From NCBI GenBank assembly GCA_013327885.1, contig JABUMY010000010.1:124001-188000 (forward strand): a stretch of DNA of 64,000 nt, read 5' to 3'. The stretch comes from Flavisolibacter longurius (lineage in GTDB: Bacteria; Bacteroidota; Bacteroidia; Chitinophagales; Chitinophagaceae). The notes below the pieces were generated by a model that searched no databases, was not told where the DNA came from, and saw only the letters and a list, made by a program, of their open reading frames with translations. Positions 61,387 to 64,000 of this stretch are shown one piece after another (position 1 is the stretch's first letter; each line of letters starts with the position of its first letter). The position numbers and the translations under genes are program-made.

Positions 61387-64000
61387 TTAAAAGGTTAGGT
61401 TGATGCCGAAGTTGATGTTCTTCATCTGCGGGAATTGCAAACCGTTATCATCGGCAACTTCGGGATCCAATCCGTACTGTTTCAGGTTGTCGATGGAGAA
61501 CAGGTTGTAAGCGTTGACATAAAAACGGGCCCGCTTCACATGCAACTTACGCAAAGCGTTTTCCGACAACGAATACCCTAATTGAAGCGTACGTGCCCGC
61601 AGGTATTTTACATTATGCGCCCAAAACGTGGATGTCTTGTTGTTGTTGCTATGGCCACCCTGGTTAAAGCGTAGCGCCGGGTATTTGCCTGGTGTCCATG
61701 GACTGTTCACATCATAGAGATCGGCACGGTGCCAGCGGTCTTCAAAGATCTTGTTGAAGTTGCCACCGTTTTGGAAGGGCCAGCGGGTTTCCCAGTTTTG
61801 AAACCAGGTAAAGCCGGCACCACCTGAGAAGTCTGCTGCAAAATCAAACCCTCGCCAGTTAAGCGTAAAGTTCAAACCGAAATTGATATTTGGGTTTGCG
61901 TTGCCATATCCAATCGGCCGCTCATCCAAACCATTGATCTTGCCGTCTCCATTTACATCTTTGTAAATAAGGTCTCCCGGTAGTAAGGTCCTGTTGCCCT
62001 GGCCATCAATGTTAACTGTGTAGTTGTTGATCTGCTCCTGCGATTCAAACTGTCCAATGACTTCGTAGCCCCAGTCGATCCGCTGGTAACGGTCTTCCAC
62101 ACTGTTCCGGTACTTATCCCATGAGTTAAAGAATAAGGGCTTGTAAGTATACAGGGTTTTTGCCCGGGCATAACTAAGGTTAGTGCCAATGGTAAACTGC
62201 AGGTCGCGGGCCTTGCCATTGTAGATCAATGAACCCTCGTGTCCAAAGATGGCATCCGCATTTAGGTTTTCATCCGGTAATGCATAACCAATCTCGTTTG
62301 GTAGTAAGAGGTCATAACGCTTGCCGGCAAGCCCGGTGCGTTTGCGGTAAAAGTAATCGTAGGTACCGGTCAATTTTCCATGGAACATTGTAAAATCGGC
62401 ACCAATATCAGTTGTCTTTGCGCTGATCCAGGAGAAGTCCGTAATTGGTATACCGCGGTCACGGGAAACGGTCACTGGTTGTCCGCTTATAATGGACACG
62501 CCATTGCTGCCGTAAAAATAGCCGGGTAGATAAGCAAAGTTGCCAAATGGCAGACTCCTGTCATCACCCAGTTCGCCATACGATCCGCGGATCTTAAGTG
62601 TACTTAAAGGACCGCGGAAAAGTCCCGAGGTGAATGATTCTTTGTCAACACGCCAACCCACTGAGAAGCCGGGGAAATAACCCACCCTTATCTCCGGCCG
62701 GAAGATCTGCGATGCATCGCGGCGGCCAAAAAACTCTGCAAAATATTTATTGGCAAAACTGTAGCTAAAGCGGGCTACATAACCTATTCTGGCTTCGCGG
62801 TTTTCTTCATCCACGTAATCGGCCAGGGTAGAAAAATAGATTAGTGGCAGCACGTTCGATTGCGGTATCTGGCGCACCCAGTTGCGGCGACGTTGCTGGC
62901 TGATGCGTTCGTTGGCAACGGTAGCGCCTACGGTGTGTTCGCCAAAAGCTTTGTTGTACGAAAGCTGCACCTGTGAGTTGGTGTTGATCTGCTTCACCTG
63001 GTTTCTTTCACGCCAGGGGTTGATACTACCGCCCGTGTGCTCGTAAACATCTGTAGCCGGTCGGTATGTATAGGTCTTGTACGTAAATTCCTGGTTATTC
63101 AGCAGGTTATCGGCAATGTAATACGAATACATGCCGCGAACAGTCAATCCCTCGATAAAAGGGATCTGGTATTCCACTTCGCCATTGGCCTGCAATACCC
63201 GCCATTCATCGGTAAGCTTGCCGGCATTTTTGTAAGTGTTGTAAGCCCAGTTGGCATCGTTCTGCTCAATTGTATTCAGGTATTCGGGGTTATCATTGGC
63301 ATAAGGCCGCTCAAAGGGACGGTTACGCAAAATGGCAAAACGCGGCAGCCAGTAATCATCACCGCCAGGCACACCCGGGTTGTTTCTTGTTTCAATCCGC
63401 CCGTTAATCTGCGCTCCTACTTTTAGCCCTTTTGTTACCCTTGCTTCAATGTTCGATTGTATGTTGGTGCGGTCGAATTTGTACTCGCGGCCCAAAACCG
63501 AATTCTGGTGCAACTTGGTGCCGGAAATATAATACCGCACGGCTTCTGAACCACCTGTCAGGTTTAGGTTTACAGAGGTCAGCGGTGCATTTGGCTTGAT
63601 GATAAAATCCCGCCAGTCAAAGCTTTGGTAACCCAACTCAGTGCCCTGCTTGTACTTTTCCAGTTCGGCCGGTGTTATACTGGTAGAGCCGGCATTGTTT
63701 ACTTCCGCTTCAGCTTTGTACCGCATATAATCATATGAGCTAGTTAGTACGTCTGGAAATCGCACCCAGTTCTGCATGCCATAAAAGGCATCGATATTCA
63801 CCGCCGGTGCGCCGGAACGGCCCCTTTTGGTGGTGACGAGTACGACGCCGTTGGCAGCCCTTGCACCATAGATGGCGGCCGAGCCATCTTTCAGCACCGT
63901 GATGCTTTCAATGTCATTAGGGGCAATGTTGTTGAACTGGCCAGCATCCTGCTGTATACCATCAATTACAAAAAGCGGCGAGCCCATGTTGCGGATCTGG
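61387..64000 (-). CDS. susC: SusC/RagA TonB-linked outer-membrane receptor, N-terminus cut
   Basis: About 870 residues are in the window; the frame is open to the right-hand edge (base 64000), so the signal, carboxypeptidase-like domain and start of the plug are missing. The plug segment shows [42 protein letters not shown], the classic SusC plug signature, and the last residues ([10 protein letters not shown]) are a beta-signal. It imports a glycan through the outer membrane with TonB energy. It leads the susC-susD-DUF3823 operon. Confidence 0.95.
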   Translation of the reverse strand, partial: QIRNMGSPLFVIDGIQQDAGQFNNIAPNDIESITVLKDGSAAIYGARAANGVVLVTTKRGRSGAPAVNIDAFYGMQNWVRFPDVLTSSYDYMRYKAEAEVNNAGSTSITPAELEKYKQGTELGYQSFDWRDFIIKPNAPLTSVNLNLTGGSEAVRYYISGTKLHQNSVLGREYKFDRTNIQSNIEARVTKGLKVGAQINGRIETRNNPGVPGGDDYWLPRFAILRNRPFERPYANDNPEYLNTIEQNDANWAYNTYKNAGKLTDEWRVLQANGEVEYQIPFIEGLTVRGMYSYYIADNLLNNQEFTYKTYTYRPATDVYEHTGGSINPWRERNQVKQINTNSQVQLSYNKAFGEHTVGATVANERISQQRRRNWVRQIPQSNVLPLIYFSTLADYVDEENREARIGYVARFSYSFANKYFAEFFGRRDASQIFRPEIRVGYFPGFSVGWRVDKESFTSGLFRGPLSTLKIRGSYGELGDDRSLPFGNFAYLPGYFYGSNGVSIISGQPVTVSRDRGIPITDFSWISAKTTDIGADFTMFHGKLTGTYDYFYRKRTGLAGKRYDLLLPNEIGYALPDENLNADAIFGHEGSLIYNGKARDLQFTIGTNLSYARAKTLYTYKPLFFNSWDKYRNSVEDRYQRIDWGYEVIGQFESQEQINNYTVNIDGQGNRTLLPGDLIYKDVNGDGKINGLDERPIGYGNANPNINFGLNFTLNWRGFDFAADFSGGAGFTWFQNWETRWPFQNGGNFNKIFEDRWHRADLYDVNSPWTPGKYPALRFNQGGHSNNNKTSTFWAHNVKYLRARTLQLGYSLSENALRKLHVKRARFYVNAYNLFSIDNLKQYGLDPEVADDNGLQFPQMKNINFGINLTF

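Noticed and set aside
1-64000. CRISPR arrays, tRNA or rRNA genes, insertion sequences, prophage
   Set aside because: No regularly spaced repeats, cloverleaf patterns, rRNA segments, transposase or integrase motifs were found by reading.

Overview
The window looks like chromosomal DNA of a Bacteroidota member, most likely family Chitinophagaceae. Reasons: a SusC/SusD pair with a DUF3823 lipoprotein, Bacteroidota-type promoter boxes (TAnnTTTG), a transcarbamylase-type arginine operon (argG-argC-proC-argD-argF'-argB-argE-argH), many SPI/SPII-exported proteins, moderate GC, and short tandem intergenic repeats. No rRNA, tRNA, CRISPR array, prophage or transposase was seen. Both ends are cut: a DtxR-type regulator on the left and a SusC receptor on the right.

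Layout. 0-2.6 kb: end of a DtxR regulator, an outer-membrane barrel protein and three small exported Cys-rich proteins (two HMA proteins and a HYC_CC_PP protein), probably metal (copper) handling. 2.6-9.9 kb: housekeeping genes (porin, purine nucleoside phosphorylase, RmuC-like protein, VOC protein, GNAT, MATE pump, two small membrane proteins). 9.9-20.4 kb: one long minus-strand arginine operon starting at a recognisable promoter with a ~220-nt leader. 20.6-26.6 kb: an exported GMC oxidoreductase with its small subunit and a VOC protein, a secreted amidohydrolase, a YkuD-like protein and a DUF326 copper protein. 26.8-32.6 kb: an oxidative 6-deoxyhexose (L-fucose or L-rhamnose) operon: SDR dehydrogenase, RhaM mutarotase, FucP permease, FAH-fold hydrolase, second SDR and UxaA-type dehydratase. 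A GntR regulator with a sugar-binding-like domain at 36 kb may control it. 33-38.3 kb: acyltransferase, reductase, HAD hydrolase, Pcm, DUF59 protein. 38.3-41.2 kb: a nitric-oxide-stress unit (RIC-type di-iron repair protein with two DUF2249 domains, Rrf2 regulator with three Cys, NnrS-like membrane protein) preceded by a perfect 12+2+12 palindrome. 41.3-47.6 kb: GH-A clan hydrolase, DUF2892 and DUF2243 membrane proteins, OsmC, CysM, a GAF histidine kinase. 48-51.4 kb: pta-ackA. 51.5-55.4 kb: small proteins, a serine hydrolase, an RRM protein and structured non-coding DNA. 55.4-64 kb: a polysaccharide utilisation locus (SusC, SusD, DUF3823, a PHP-like metallohydrolase and a GH43 enzyme).

The most notable observations are: an in-frame tandem repeat and a valine at the specificity position in ArgF'; the palindrome-controlled NO-stress unit; a sugar dehydrogenase whose catalytic Lys is Asn; two related ~58-residue proteins that standard length cut-offs miss; and paired stem structures upstream of the RRM gene. 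Names rest on motif recognition only; no search was run.
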